Positions 48,401-54,200 of a stretch of 64,000 bases of DNA are shown here, piece by piece. The stretch is from Ilex aquifolium (lineage: Eukaryota > Streptophyta > Magnoliopsida > Aquifoliales > Aquifoliaceae). The notes under the pieces were generated by a model, which had not been told where the DNA came from, did no database searches, and saw nothing but the letters and a program-made list of their open reading frames with translations. The position numbers were made by a program, and so were the translations under genes. The stretch's first letter is position 1, and each line of letters opens with the position of its first letter. The stretch lies in contig OX637410.1 of assembly GCA_951799425.1 (NCBI GenBank), forward strand, positions 4,402,001 through 4,466,000, written 5' to 3'.

Positions 48401-49306
48401 GTTCTTTTATTGAAATTGTACTTATAGAGAATATGTAATATTTTGTGAAAATGGCGATGGCATTATAATTTTGGGTTATTAATGAGTATTAGGTTGACCC
48501 CTCTGAAAGAAAATTCTACCTCTACCACTCCATGGACTAGTTCAACATTTCACTTATTTTGCACTGAAAGGAGTTATAGGGGTGTCAATCGTGTTGGGTT
48601 AAACGGGTGACGGGTGAAAAATATGTAAACTCAAACACGACATGTTTAATAAACAGGTGAAAAACCTCAACACAAGCACAAACCGTTTAATAAACGGGTA
48701 ACACGACACAATTCGTTTAACCTGTTTAATTTTAAACTAGTCATATTGGGTAGGGTCGGGTTAACACGGTAAACCATCTGATAAACTCATTTACTTGTTT
48801 ATTTAAAAATGTTATATACATTTATAAAACTAACTTTATAAAACTAATAATCTAACAATTTTAGATGACTTATATATTTTCGTGGCTATCACTAAAAAAA
48901 AAACTAGCTAATTTTTTAAAATAATTATTAATTTTATTTAAACGGATAAACGGGTGATAAACGGGTTGACAAGTCTCACCCGAACACGACCCGTTTACTA
49001 AACGTGTCTGGCAGGTCAACCCGTTTATCACTCAAACCCGTTAAGGTCTCATCCAAACCAGCTTAATACGTGTCGTGTCGGACTTTGACAAGCCTAGGTT
49101 ATATATCACTCAAAGCTTCATGCACTAACTTACCTTCCTATTGTCTTCAATAAATGACCTAAGAAAGTAGCGATTATACTTCTCCATATCATCATGAGAA
49201 GCCAATACGTTGACCATGTCCTGACCAACAGCTGCACCACAAGATGGATCAGGACACCGCAACATCAAACATCCAGGACCATCATTGATGGCTGTGGTAA
49301 TATATC
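6780..49306 (-). CDS. ARI8: ARIADNE-type RBR E3 ubiquitin ligase, ARI7/ARI8-like (3' 11 exons; 5' end outside window)
   Basis: RBR ligases take ubiquitin from an E2 on RING1, load it on a RING2 cysteine and pass it to a substrate. Eleven minus-strand exons join in phase through GT...AG introns to give 423 residues ending in TGA at 6782-6780. Visible order: second half of RING1 (residues 1-25), IBR (about 57-110, starting [12 protein letters not shown]), RING2 (about 128-160) with the expected catalytic Cys143 in NQGCMH, Ariadne helical domain (about 175-340), Ser/Gly/Lys-rich linker, RanBP2-type zinc finger (W400, C402, C405, N409, C416, C419). That finger is typical of the plant ARI5/7/8 subgroup, where full length is near 590 residues, so about 160 N-terminal residues are missing here. 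No internal stop or frameshift is seen. Substrate and regulation are not readable; the promoter lies beyond 64000. The choice between ARI5, ARI7 and ARI8 is not settled. Confidence 0.93.
7051..8542 (-). other. ARI last intron (1.49 kb)
   Basis: Bounded by donor GTTATT and acceptor TTGCAG. AT-rich with A-runs near 7370-7410. Short ORFs here, including 7566-7964 minus, resemble nothing and look like chance. No TE recognised. Confidence 0.7.
8543..8669 (-). CDS. ARI8: ARI exon j: Ariadne domain
   Basis: 127 bp: completes Gly, then [41 protein letters not shown], ending with two bases of a Ser codon. Acceptor TTTCAG, donor GTTATT. Separated from exon i by an 87-bp intron. Confidence 0.93.
8757..8856 (-). 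CDS. ARI8: ARI exon i: Ariadne domain
   Basis: 100 bp: [20 protein letters not shown] then [13 protein letters not shown] plus the first base of a Gly codon. Acceptor CTGCAG, donor GTATGC. Separated from exon h by a 71-bp intron. Confidence 0.94.
8928..8999 (-). CDS. ARI8: ARI exon h: Ariadne domain
   Basis: 72 bp, 24 codons, phase 0: [14 protein letters not shown] then [10 protein letters not shown]. Acceptor TTGCAG, donor GTGACT. It is the first exon after the 21.8-kb intron. Confidence 0.93.
9000..12784 (-). other. 3' part of the 21.8-kb ARI intron, no element recognised
   Basis: AT-rich, non-coding by eye. Holds C/A-rich low complexity at 9090-9142, a short TA/CA tract near 10590-10615, and a 22-bp direct repeat (AACCGGTGCATATCATCATT at about 11164 and 11238). 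The open frame at 10047-10406 has no recognisable domain. Confidence 0.6.
12785..13071 (-). mobile_element. Truncated hAT-type MITE of the CAAGGATC family
   Basis: Reading on the minus strand from 13071, the TIR is CAATGATCAAAATTTTG then TTTCGGTGCATTG, and the interior tracks the copies at 17672-18021 and 43935-44265 (CGAGGTATTCC/ATAATG motifs). The other terminus is lost or too diverged near 12785. The oldest-looking copy in the window. Confidence 0.6.
13072..13559. other. Flank of the LINE, unresolved
   Basis: No clear homology. It may include the 5' part of the RTE element. Contains a 64-codon chance ORF at 13340-13534. Confidence 0.35.
13560..16395 (+). mobile_element. Decayed non-LTR retrotransposon, RTE clade
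   Basis: Pieces in order match RTE/BovB-type LINEs: an APE endonuclease (VSTRN near 13625, [15 protein letters not shown] near 13835, [10 protein letters not shown] near 13940), a reverse transcriptase with the catalytic box as [12 protein letters not shown] (about 15520-15555, where the family usually has FADD), and the 3' end with [11 protein letters not shown] (about 16105) and the [17 protein letters not shown] tail (16280-16330). It stops in an A-run near 16380-16392. Many stops and frameshifts across all domains mark it as long dead. Plus strand, opposite to ARI. Confidence 0.8.
16396..17671. other. Intronic sequence, nothing recognised
   Basis: AT-rich, no coding signal. The short minus ORF at 16722-16934 has no recognisable domain. 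Confidence 0.5.
17672..18021 (+). mobile_element. hAT-type MITE, CAAGGATC family, 350 bp
   Basis: TIRs: CAAGGTTCAAAATTTTGTTT at the left and, inverted, CAAGGATAAAAATATCG at the right. Flanked by GTCATGGA (17664-17671) and GTCATGGG (18022-18029), a 7/8 match of the 8-bp length typical of hAT. No ORF. Confidence 0.8.
18022..18955 (+). repeat. Possible copia LTR/leader remnant
   Basis: Non-coding. It has a TATA-like stretch (GGGCTATATATATGGGC, about 18382) and ends in CCTATTCACACCCCCCTCC near 18967-18985, which resembles the LTR/leader junction of some plant copia elements. No pol sequence is attached, so this is tentative. Confidence 0.3.
18956..19285 (+). repeat. Two-copy tandem duplication, 165-bp unit
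   Basis: TGCCAAAGACCTATT... starts at 18956 and again at 19121. The two 165-bp units differ at only about three positions seen by eye (CTATTC/CTATTA, CCTCTGG/CCTTTGG, CTCCTGG/CTCCCGG), so the duplication is recent relative to the surroundings. Confidence 0.9.
19300..19586 (+). repeat. Dispersed repeat, left part (interrupted by a copia insertion)
   Basis: Shares long stretches, in inverted orientation, with 30262-30530: CTTTTTATGTAGAC, GATGCTCAAAATTAATTATC, ACTAAATAGGAAATGTCT, ATTAGGAAAGT. Similarity resumes after the copia element (24256-24320), so the copia insertion split this copy. Family unknown. Confidence 0.7.
19587..19769 (+). repeat. 5' LTR of the plus-strand copia element (183 bp)
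   Basis: TGTTAAGAGTATTAGG ... CTCTCAACTTAACA, with a TATA-like ATTATAAATACAAG. Followed directly by the primer-binding site. Same length as the 3' LTR; about seven differences by eye. Confidence 0.95.
24071..24253 (+). repeat. 3' LTR of the plus-strand copia element (183 bp)
   Basis: Aligns end to end with 19587-19769. Flanks are GTTAA on the left and AGGTTAA on the right, so GTTAA is present but offset by two bases; the target duplication is not clean. Confidence 0.95.
24254..24932 (+). other. Rest of split repeat, then unassigned intron
   Basis: 24256-24320 continues the dispersed repeat split by the copia element (compare the reverse complement of 30180-30240: TATTTTGAC, GACCCGG/GGGTTGACCC). 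Beyond that, nothing recognised up to the FAR1-like pseudogene. Confidence 0.45.
24933..26230 (+). pseudogene. FAR1/FRS-like (MULE transposase-derived) pseudogene
   Basis: FHY3/FAR1 proteins are plant transcription factors derived from Mutator-like transposases. Here an N-terminal FAR1 DNA-binding domain ([20 protein letters not shown]; later [10 protein letters not shown] and [10 protein letters not shown]) is followed by a MULE transposase core ([57 protein letters not shown]). The first frame ends at a TAA at 25497-25499. Reading shifts frame in the T-run near 25503-25515, again near 25605, and again near 25770 where one extra A is present. Similarity fades after about 26150, and the C-terminal SWIM zinc finger is absent. 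Plus strand, antisense inside the ARI intron. No flanking inverted repeats found, so gene copy versus MULE remnant is open. Confidence 0.85.
26231..27978. other. AT-rich, possibly LTR-derived intronic sequence
   Basis: No coding domain. The stretch from about 26520 to 27780 (for example ACCGAGAAACCTTAGATCT near 26618) resembles antisense LTR/leader sequence of plant copia elements as I remember them, but I found no second copy here and no ends. Confidence 0.3.
28484..28518 (+). repeat. (CT)n microsatellite
   Basis: About 15 CT dinucleotides inside the hAT derivative. Confidence 0.9.
28645..29115 (+). repeat. AT-rich minisatellite, ~23-bp units
   Basis: About 18 imperfect copies of a unit like AATTACATTTAATACCCACT plus 2-4 bases, in two or three blocks separated by T-rich and pyrimidine-rich spacers. 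Lies in the non-coding 5' part of the hAT derivative. Confidence 0.85.
30149..30440 (-). repeat. Dispersed repeat, second copy in inverted orientation
   Basis: Reverse complement of 30180-30420 matches 19390-19586 plus 24256-24320 without the copia insertion. The hAT derivative sits at its 3' side. Family unknown. Confidence 0.7.
30444..30508 (+). repeat. (CT)n(CA)n(TA)n compound microsatellite
   Basis: A run of CT dinucleotides, then CA, then TA within about 65 bp. It is 340 bp from the ARI micro-exon. Confidence 0.9.
30846..30893 (-). CDS. ARI8: ARI exon g: 48-bp micro-exon in the Ariadne domain
   Basis: 48 bp, 16 codons: [16 protein letters not shown]. Acceptor CTGCAG, donor GTAAGT. It is found only because the family sequence between WATNQS and LEKLSD predicts it. 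It sits alone between a 3.07-kb and a 21.8-kb intron, so gene finders could miss it. Confidence 0.9.
30894..31932 (-). other. 5' part of the ARI intron between exons f and g
   Basis: No coding signal or repeat recognised; ordinary AT-rich intron. 30509-30845, on the other side of exon g, is likewise featureless. Confidence 0.55.
31933..32562. mobile_element. hAT MITE, 630 bp, perfect 8-bp target duplication
   Basis: Left TIR CAGGGATGGAGCAA, right TIR (inverted) CAGGGGCGGAGCAAGG. Flanked by CAACCAAT on both sides (31925-31932 and 32563-32570). The GGGGCGGAGC-type terminus is a well-known plant hAT end. No ORF. Confidence 0.92.
32563..32828. other. Intronic sequence, nothing recognised
   Basis: No coding signal. 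A 16-bp direct repeat (AACAGGATGCAAATCC) occurs near 32739 and 32810. Confidence 0.5.
32829..33125 (+). mobile_element. L1-type LINE fragment: zf-RVT region
   Basis: Encodes [20 protein letters not shown], then a decayed WTIAYGRV and [15 protein letters not shown], the plant L1 segment just after the reverse transcriptase that ends in the zf-RVT zinc motif. Broken by a stop at 33073-33075 and frame changes. Confidence 0.7.
33190..33720 (-). mobile_element. L1-type LINE fragment: end of reverse transcriptase and linker, inverted relative to its neighbour
   Basis: Minus-strand reading gives [20 protein letters not shown] then NWLWRFPLE (about 33600-33490), then VGNGEHTLF and [18 protein letters not shown] (about 33320-33240): the end of L1 RT and the following linker. 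Frames are broken. In an intact L1 this would directly precede the zf-RVT part, which here lies on the opposite strand. Confidence 0.7.
33967..34056 (-). CDS. ARI8: ARI exon f: Ariadne domain
   Basis: 90 bp, 30 codons, phase 0 at both ends: [20 protein letters not shown] then [10 protein letters not shown]. Acceptor TTACAG, donor GTAGGT. Near-identical to plant ARI proteins as I recall them. Confidence 0.94.
34185..34275 (-). CDS. ARI8: ARI exon e: end of RING2, start of Ariadne domain
   Basis: 91 bp: completes Trp, then [30 protein letters not shown], ending in phase 0. The LCLGAW...HG element closes RING2 in ARI proteins. Acceptor TTGCAG, donor GTAATA. Confidence 0.93.
34276..34581 (-). 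other. ARI intron between exons d and e (306 bp)
   Basis: Ordinary short intron with donor GTAAGT and acceptor TTGCAG. No element seen. Confidence 0.85.
34582..34689 (-). CDS. ARI8: ARI exon d: RING2 with catalytic cysteine
   Basis: 108 bp. Contains [16 protein letters not shown] followed by [12 protein letters not shown]. By comparison with HHARI, the Cys in GCMH is the ubiquitin-thioester cysteine (residue 143 here) and the His two residues later is also conserved. Acceptor ATTCAG, donor GTAAGT. The closing Trp codon is split with exon e. Confidence 0.94.
34793..38446. mobile_element. Possible 3.6-kb TIR element with nested insertions
   Basis: The left end GGTGTTTGGCATCGCTTAAA and the inverted right end GGTGACGTTTGGGAAGACTT continue with similar T/A-rich arms (AAGTACTT and AAAAGTG motifs) for about 90 bp. 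No convincing target duplication. A hAT derivative (35421-36707) lies inside. No transposase recognised. It could be two unrelated MITE ends. Confidence 0.35.
35421..36707 (-). mobile_element. hAT-type derivative, same family as 27987-30140, inverted
   Basis: The left end CAAGGATCGAAATATC and the following CGGAAACGCA... segment match the reverse complement of the right end of the 2.15-kb element. The right end (...CACGAGATTTCGATCCTTG) matches its left end. 1.29 kb, lacking the Tyr/Gly-rich coding tail. No matching 8-bp flanks, so the site may have been rearranged. Confidence 0.7.
36708..38450. other. Intronic sequence, nothing recognised
   Basis: T-rich in places (T-run near 37477-37490). 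Small frames such as 37964-38206 plus have scattered Cys codons but no recognisable domain. A (TA)n tract lies near 38266-38280. Confidence 0.4.
38459..38576. mobile_element. 118-bp hAT-like MITE (TAGGG family)
   Basis: Ends TAGGGGTAATCGAGC and, inverted, TAGGGCTGTTAATCAAGC. Flanks GTCTCATC (38451-38458) and CTCTCATC (38577-38584) match at 7 of 8 bases. No ORF. Confidence 0.75.
38585..39171. other. Intronic sequence, nothing recognised
   Basis: No gene or repeat recognised. Confidence 0.5.
39172..40500 (+). repeat. Gypsy LTR fragment, second copy of the 2884-5432 LTR
   Basis: Starts TGTAAAACTCAAG and follows the 2884 LTR through GATGACGAAACGGACC, the TATA region (AAGTATAAAAGGGG, about 39557) and GTGTGGATGTGTGTGCAT. 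Stops matching near 40500 (equivalent to about 4530 of the other copy), where copia gag sequence begins. Clearly diverged from the first copy. Confidence 0.75.
42650..42898 (-). mobile_element. Structurally whole 249-bp SMART/TRIM mini LTR retrotransposon
   Basis: Two 72-bp LTRs (42650-42721, TGTTAAAA...CTTCAACA; 42827-42898, TATTAAATAG...CTTAAATA) flank about 105 bp of non-coding sequence. On the minus strand a primer site TGGTATCAGAG (42826-42816) follows the 5' LTR and a purine tract CAGGGGGTG lies before the 3' LTR. Perfect 5-bp target duplication GTTTG (42645-42649, 42899-42903). It interrupts the integrase region of the copia fossil. No coding capacity, so it depends on other elements' enzymes. 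Confidence 0.93.
43935..44265 (+). mobile_element. hAT-type MITE, CAAGGATC family, 331 bp, inside copia RT
   Basis: 22-bp TIRs: CAAGGATCAAAATTTTGTTT (plus CG) at the left and its inverse, with one change, at the right. Flanks TGTACGAT (43927-43934) and TGTGCGGT (44266-44273) match at 6 of 8 bases. The host copia target encodes the LYG/LK junction of reverse transcriptase. No ORF. Confidence 0.9.
45546..46023 (-). other. 3' intron flank of ARI exon c
   Basis: The 5' end of the 11.3-kb intron, starting at donor GTATTG. No element recognised. Confidence 0.55.
46024..46112 (-). CDS. ARI8: ARI exon c: end of IBR
   Basis: 89 bp: [17 protein letters not shown] then [13 protein letters not shown], whose last Trp codon is split with the next exon (TG|G). 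Acceptor ACCAG, donor GTATTG. The 107-bp intron to exon b is ordinary; the intron on its 3' side is 11.3 kb. Confidence 0.92.
46220..46324 (-). CDS. ARI8: ARI exon b: start of IBR zinc domain
   Basis: 105 bp, exactly 35 codons, phase 0 at both ends: [15 protein letters not shown]... to YSFCWN. WCPAPGC and the Cys-x-Cys...Phe-Cys pattern are the classic IBR signature. The segment reads [10 protein letters not shown]; relatives as I recall them usually have a non-Cys between the two ligand cysteines. Acceptor CTTCAG, donor GTGAGT. Confidence 0.93.
46325..48576 (-). other. ARI intron between exons a and b, 3' part
   Basis: No coding signal. A T-run lies near 47641-47656. Part of 47430-47780 (GATACGATAC, CGTATCCTAGCCGTATGAG, GTCGTGTCTGA) looks like inverted halves of a small repeat but is not resolved. 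Confidence 0.4.
48577..49096. mobile_element. 520-bp MITE (TAGGGGTGTCAA family), 38 bp from an ARI 5' splice site
   Basis: Left end TAGGGGTGTCAATCGTGT and inverted right end TAGGCTTGTCAAAGTCC, both continuing into arms rich in AACGGGT/ACCCGTT. Target duplication unclear (GGAGTTAT / GGTTATAT). No ORF. Confidence 0.75.
49134..49306 (-). CDS. ARI8: ARI exon a: second half of RING1 and RING1-IBR linker
   Basis: 173 bp; the first two bases complete a Gly codon from an unseen upstream exon. Encodes 57 residues from [11 protein letters not shown] through LRCPDPSC to FIEDNRK. Cys12, Cys17 and Cys22 of the fragment fit RING1 zinc ligands. Acceptor TTTCAG, donor GTAAGT. A MITE ends only 38 bp downstream of the donor side, at 49096. 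Confidence 0.93.
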
Positions 49307-51049
49307 CTGAAATCAGTAAAAATAAGAACAAAATGTGCTAATGGTAAGTTCAGAACTAAAAGAAAAACAGTTAAAGCAAGACATAAAAGTTCCATCAAAC
49401 CAATACATATTGATTAAATGTTGCTCTGCATAAGAAGACAAAGTTGCCGTAAGATCATATTTAAGTAGGGTAGATATGTAATCATCCAGAATCTACAGTA
49501 AAAGCATAGACATGGTCACATGGGCAAAGTAACAAAAATCGCAATGATTCGTTTCATGAATTTTCATATATCCTAGGCACTAAAGGTATACTAGGGGGCG
49601 ATACCATGATGGGTTAAAAAGAGTGGAAACCTTCTGTATATATTCCAGCGGGAAAAATAACATAGACTTTTGCCTGTAGTGTTTAAACACAGTATCGGGT
49701 TACGTGATGGCAACAATCTTGATGTAGTAGTGTCAGGAGTTTCAGTTTAAGAATAGCAAGAAACAAATAATGCGGTCGTGAATTCTTTAAATCATTAGCA
49801 AACCCTACAAAACTCAATGATATGCAGATGTGGATTCTGTTGATATCAATTGGTCATTTTTCAATCAATGCTGTGACATATAAGAACATGTGTTCTTATT
49901 GGATTGATAGGAAAAGTTGGTCACACGTACAAAACCCAATAACACATGCAAATACATGCACCTAATAGAGTAAAAGGAATCAAACCAAATGTATTGATTA
50001 CAGAGAGGAATATGGTCTAAAGGAGTTCGTTAAGCCAAAAATTGGAAACTTGCAGCTCAATATGGTCAACTACCCTAGTGTATAATCTTTCAACTGCTTA
50101 AATTGGAGTTTCCCATGTGTGATGAAAGTCGTTTGATACATGCTTAAAGAAAGACAACTGGCCACAGAGATTTACGGATAGAAAGACATAAAATATTGCA
50201 CACATCGGTCATGGCTTGGTGTACATAACCAGCCTCATACTGAAGTTAAAAAGTTGCAGACAGCTGGTTACCACCACAAGGAGGAGATCCCACAGTGGGG
50301 AAGCTTGGATCAGACATCCACTAATACAACATGACACGAGCCCACACAATAGGCACCAAAATTTGATAAGTCAAACTGCTTTGTACATGAATTTTCTGGA
50401 ACCTGTCTCTGTCACTCTTGCTCTCTCAATTTCTCTCCTTCTCTCAAAAACCTCCTGCGACCTGACTACGGGCACTACATTTGACTTCCTCAAATCTAGG
50501 TGTCCATGAGCAGATGGAGCCCGCTTCTGTAATATATCCATCCAACCTATAGGACGGGGATCATTATGGTTCATCCTAAAGCTCCATCCCAGAAAAACAA
50601 AACCTGAAACCACCCAATATTCAAACTTTGCAGATATCTTGCTAAGTCCCACTCCAAGATTAAGTCCATCCGTGCAGACACGTGTATGGGATGTCGCCTT
50701 CCAAAAGTGTTAAAGTACAAGATGTGAGCTGAAACACACTGTTTCGTTTTATGGTTGTTCCGTAATATGTCTCTTTGGTTCGAATGAGCGTTTTGACTAC
50801 AGACCATTATCAAGGTTTTAGAATAAGAAGATAGCAACGGTGTTAAAATCCAAATTCCAAACAAAATTTTCTGGGCTTAGTAGGCATGAGAATGTGGGGA
50901 ACATGTGCATTCCAAGCAAACAGATTCTCGTAGGAACTTCAAAAAAAAAAAAATGTTATCTAGTTTGCAAAAGAAGGCAAAGCCATCGAGATGAGGCAAT
51001 ATGCACATTCACAAGCTTGGCTCGTTGAGAACCTACCCTAAGCACTGTA
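49307..51049 (-). other. Upstream ARI intron, nothing recognised
   Basis: The 3' part of the intron whose donor lies beyond 64000. No ARI coding piece, in particular no CGHPFC-type first half of RING1, was found here. Overlapping short ORFs at 50216-50864 on both strands have no recognisable domain. Confidence 0.5.
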
Positions 51050-52015
51050 TACATGGTTTAAGGTTGCATCCATCAACTCGTAGGGCATTAAGATACATTG
51101 GTCGCGACAACGATATTGGCCAATATGCAAGACACACTAGATAGAATACCCAACAAATTCTAAAAAATGATGAAAATTCCTTCAAAATGTAAACAATAAA
51201 TTGATTAAAATTTTAAAAAAGCATTATTTCTTATGCATGGATTTTATTGTTTACATTTTTAAGAATTTTTTATCATTTTTTTAGAATTTTTTGGGCATTC
51301 TATCTAGTGATTCTTGTGAATCAGCCCATACTGTCCCGTGATGCAGCGATCGATGTACCTCAATGGCCCCCCAGTCAATGGCCAATACTAAGACCTTGTG
51401 AGGGATGTCCACTTTTTCTTTCAAGGTATTTAGTTCATGACCGTTTAAATAATGAGGTACATGCATTAAATAAAATGGTAACACCTGAACTTGGGGAAAA
51501 TAGAAGGTCAACATTTTCAGTTTACTTCATTAATAAAATCAATTTCTGCAATAAGAGACAAACTGTGGAACAAAAACCACATTGGCTGCTGCCACTTTTT
51601 TCTCTCTTTCTCTGATTATGCCCTTCACTTCTTCTTGTCCAAATTCTCTTCGTTCTCTTCCGTTCTAAAATATGTTTAGTTGGTGATTGAATGCATCTCT
51701 TTACAGCTGGTCGCAAATTCTTGTGGCTTGAAAGCTTGCATGGTAACCATGGTTCATGGTGACAGTATCGGCCATTAGACCTCTGAGACACATTGGTCAA
51801 TGTTGAACATGATGAGAGATTCAGGTCATACCGCGGTGTTACGGAATTGTATCAGCCGATTCGGTAACAATAACTCGACAGTTCAGAATTAACTTGGATA
51901 CACCTTGACCGACTCGGCCGAATCGTGCAAGGCTCCGGGTTTATACGTATCGTCTCGGAAGGTACCAAGTTGGATATGAACTCGTATTAGTATCCGTCGA
52001 TACTTTGAACCATAC
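51050..52015. mobile_element. Possible fold-back element containing a long hairpin
   Basis: 51137-51200 (AGATAGAATACCCAACAAAT...) pairs with 51241-51306 (...GGGCATTCTATCT) as near-perfect inverted arms; weaker pairing extends outward (about 51095-51136 with 51307-51360). Outer ends CATGGTTTAAGG (about 51051) and, inverted, TATGGTTCAAAG (about 52005) may be TIRs of a larger Mutator-like MITE. The inner hairpin is firm, the outer boundary is not. Confidence 0.5.
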
Positions 52016-52534
52016 CTGATAGGCAAAATGCTAGTTAAGGCACAAAGGCATCCAAGTTTTCCGGAGCCTAGGCGCAAGGGTCTCGTTGAACCTAGGGGTG
52101 AACCACAACTTGAGGCACGAGCTTCATCGAAGTAAGACGCATGTTGAAGACGGATAATTTTCCAATTAGTCTTGCGAAATTCTGCTAACTAATAGTATAT
52201 TGTATTGAAATTTTCATCAGCCCAACACATCATGTTGCATGGGCGTGAGAACAAGAATGCACAAAATATTGCTACCAAAGCATTTAGAATGTAATTAAGT
52301 TCAACCAATTCATTGGACTAACCAGAACCAAAGGCTAATTTTTCAAATAATCAAAAGCCGCATTTAAGGAAACTGTGGCCTAATTTCACTAAACATGGCA
52401 TATTTGAGGGAGTCATATATCTTTAAACCAAAGGCTAATTTCATGGGCTAACTGTAACAAAAAAGTAGGTTTACTTCTGAAAAACAGAGGCCGGTTTCAG
52501 TAAATTAGGACTGGTTTCACAACTAGACGAAAAA
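52016..52534. other. Intronic sequence, nothing recognised
   Basis: No coding signal. Short echoes of AGGCTAATTT (52332, 52431) suggest degraded local repetition. Confidence 0.4.
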
Positions 52535-52915
52535 AAAAAAAACTAGAAGAGAGAAGAAGTAGAGAAAAAGGGGGGAGAGAGTATGAGTATGGGCATGAGG
52601 TATATGAAAAAAGAAAACGACAGAGAAGAAGAAGAAAAAGAAAGAAGAGAGAAAGACAAGAAAGAGAGAGAAATCAAAGTGAGGAAAGACGCAGAGAGAG
52701 AGGGGGACTGAAGATTAAAGGCAGAGAAGAAAAAGGAGAAAGTACAATAAGATAAAAGCAAGAAAAGGAAGAAAAAAAAGAGGCCGAGATGAAGAAAGAA
52801 AGAAAAAATTGAAGAGAGAGTGAGAACTCAGACAAGAGAAATGGAGAAGAGATATAGAGAATCAAATAGAGAGGTAGAGAGAGAGATTGAAAAAAGGAGA
52901 AAGAATATTAAAAAA
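52535..52915 (+). repeat. 380-bp polypurine (GA-rich) tract
   Basis: Almost all A and G on the plus strand (GAAGAGAGAAGAAG, AGAGAGAGGGGG and similar), without a fixed unit. Such tracts can adopt triplex structures. In ARI transcripts, which read minus, it would be a long polypyrimidine run. Confidence 0.9.
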
Positions 52916-52999
52916 GAATAGTCAGCCATTCAATTTCTTAGGCAAAGGGAGAAGGAATGATCAATTCATCGTCTCGTTTAAGTTGTCCAACCCAAAATC

Positions 53000-54200
53000 A
53001 AAACAACAAAGAAACTATACACAATAGGCTTTAACTACAAATAGTTTTGTAAGTCACATAACACTCTCCATCCCGCCATAATGCAAGAGCTCAATTCCCT
53101 CAAAATCCTTGGTGACCGAAGCCCAAAACAATGCTAATAAGTTAATCTAATAGCACAAACCTTCCTACACCTCCCGTCTGTCTTGAAAACTCCAATATTT
53201 CTTTCCAGGCAAATGGCAAACGACTCAAACCATAGCAAGTTAAATATCTTTAATCACCCAACAAACATAGAAGAAGGAGGCACAGAATCACTCAACTCAA
53301 ACCTGCCAAGTTACATAACGTATTCCACAAAGACAATGCAATAGGGCAGTACAAGAGTAGTTATCACCACTTTTACGATCACACCTGCATGACACACCAC
53401 CGAAGAACAACAAGCTTGAGGTTTTCTCCTCGAAAAACACATCCTTGGTATTTATCTTGCATGAGCAATAGTCCATCCACAAATTTGTACCGTAATAGAC
53501 ACTTTAGCCTTTATATAATCAAAGATAGGGAAAAAGTGTGCACAAAGGACAATCAACCGAAGATTCAAAGAAAGACATAAAAGACACCCAAGGAATCAAG
53601 AACCCAACATCAAAAGGCCGATCATTCAACTTGAGGCATTAACCAAAGAAAGAGGTAAAACCAAATCCAGAAGACCTCTATACTCTCATTTCTACAAAAC
53701 CCAAACCTCTCAAGAAAGTGGATGAGAGCTAGACTGCATCATGGAGGCAATAGAAGCACCATAAGCCCAAGATATATGATAAATAGGAGGCAACAAACAT
53801 GAAAATTATGACTACCCTAACCAAACTCTCTCTCCTCACCCAATCACCCAAAACGAATTTAACATTTTCAGAAGAACAAAGTAACCCCTCGTGAATAAAT
53901 TTTCATAGGCATCAAAAACTTTTTTCAACCATATTAGCATCTCATCCTTTGACTTTTAGTTCATATTTGATCTTGATAACTAAATGTCCCAGAGAATTTA
54001 GTCCCAAAGGAATCCCCAAAAGCAATTTCTCACTAAAGCCACATTTCTTGCCATCAAATTTCCAACGACAAGGTCGTCACATTTAGCTTTTGATCAAATT
54101 TCCTACGAATTGCGATTCTTTTTCCTTCGCCACTTCTTTCCCACAAGGAATCCCGCATCATCTTTTCACCCTCAATGCTACCTTTTCTGACATCTTAAAG
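53000..54200 (-). mobile_element. L1-type LINE remnant, 3' part, minus strand
   Basis: Minus-strand pieces match the post-RT region of plant L1: KVSITVQICGWTIAHA-like at about 53510-53470, ILREIELLHYGG-like sequence near 53100-53060, and RT/linker scraps further upstream (about 54180-54000). Frames are heavily broken and the tail end is not defined. Confidence 0.5.

Noticed and set aside
50216-50864. Overlapping ORFs of about 93-97 codons on both strands
   Set aside because: No similarity to missing ARI exons or to any domain I know; treated as intron.
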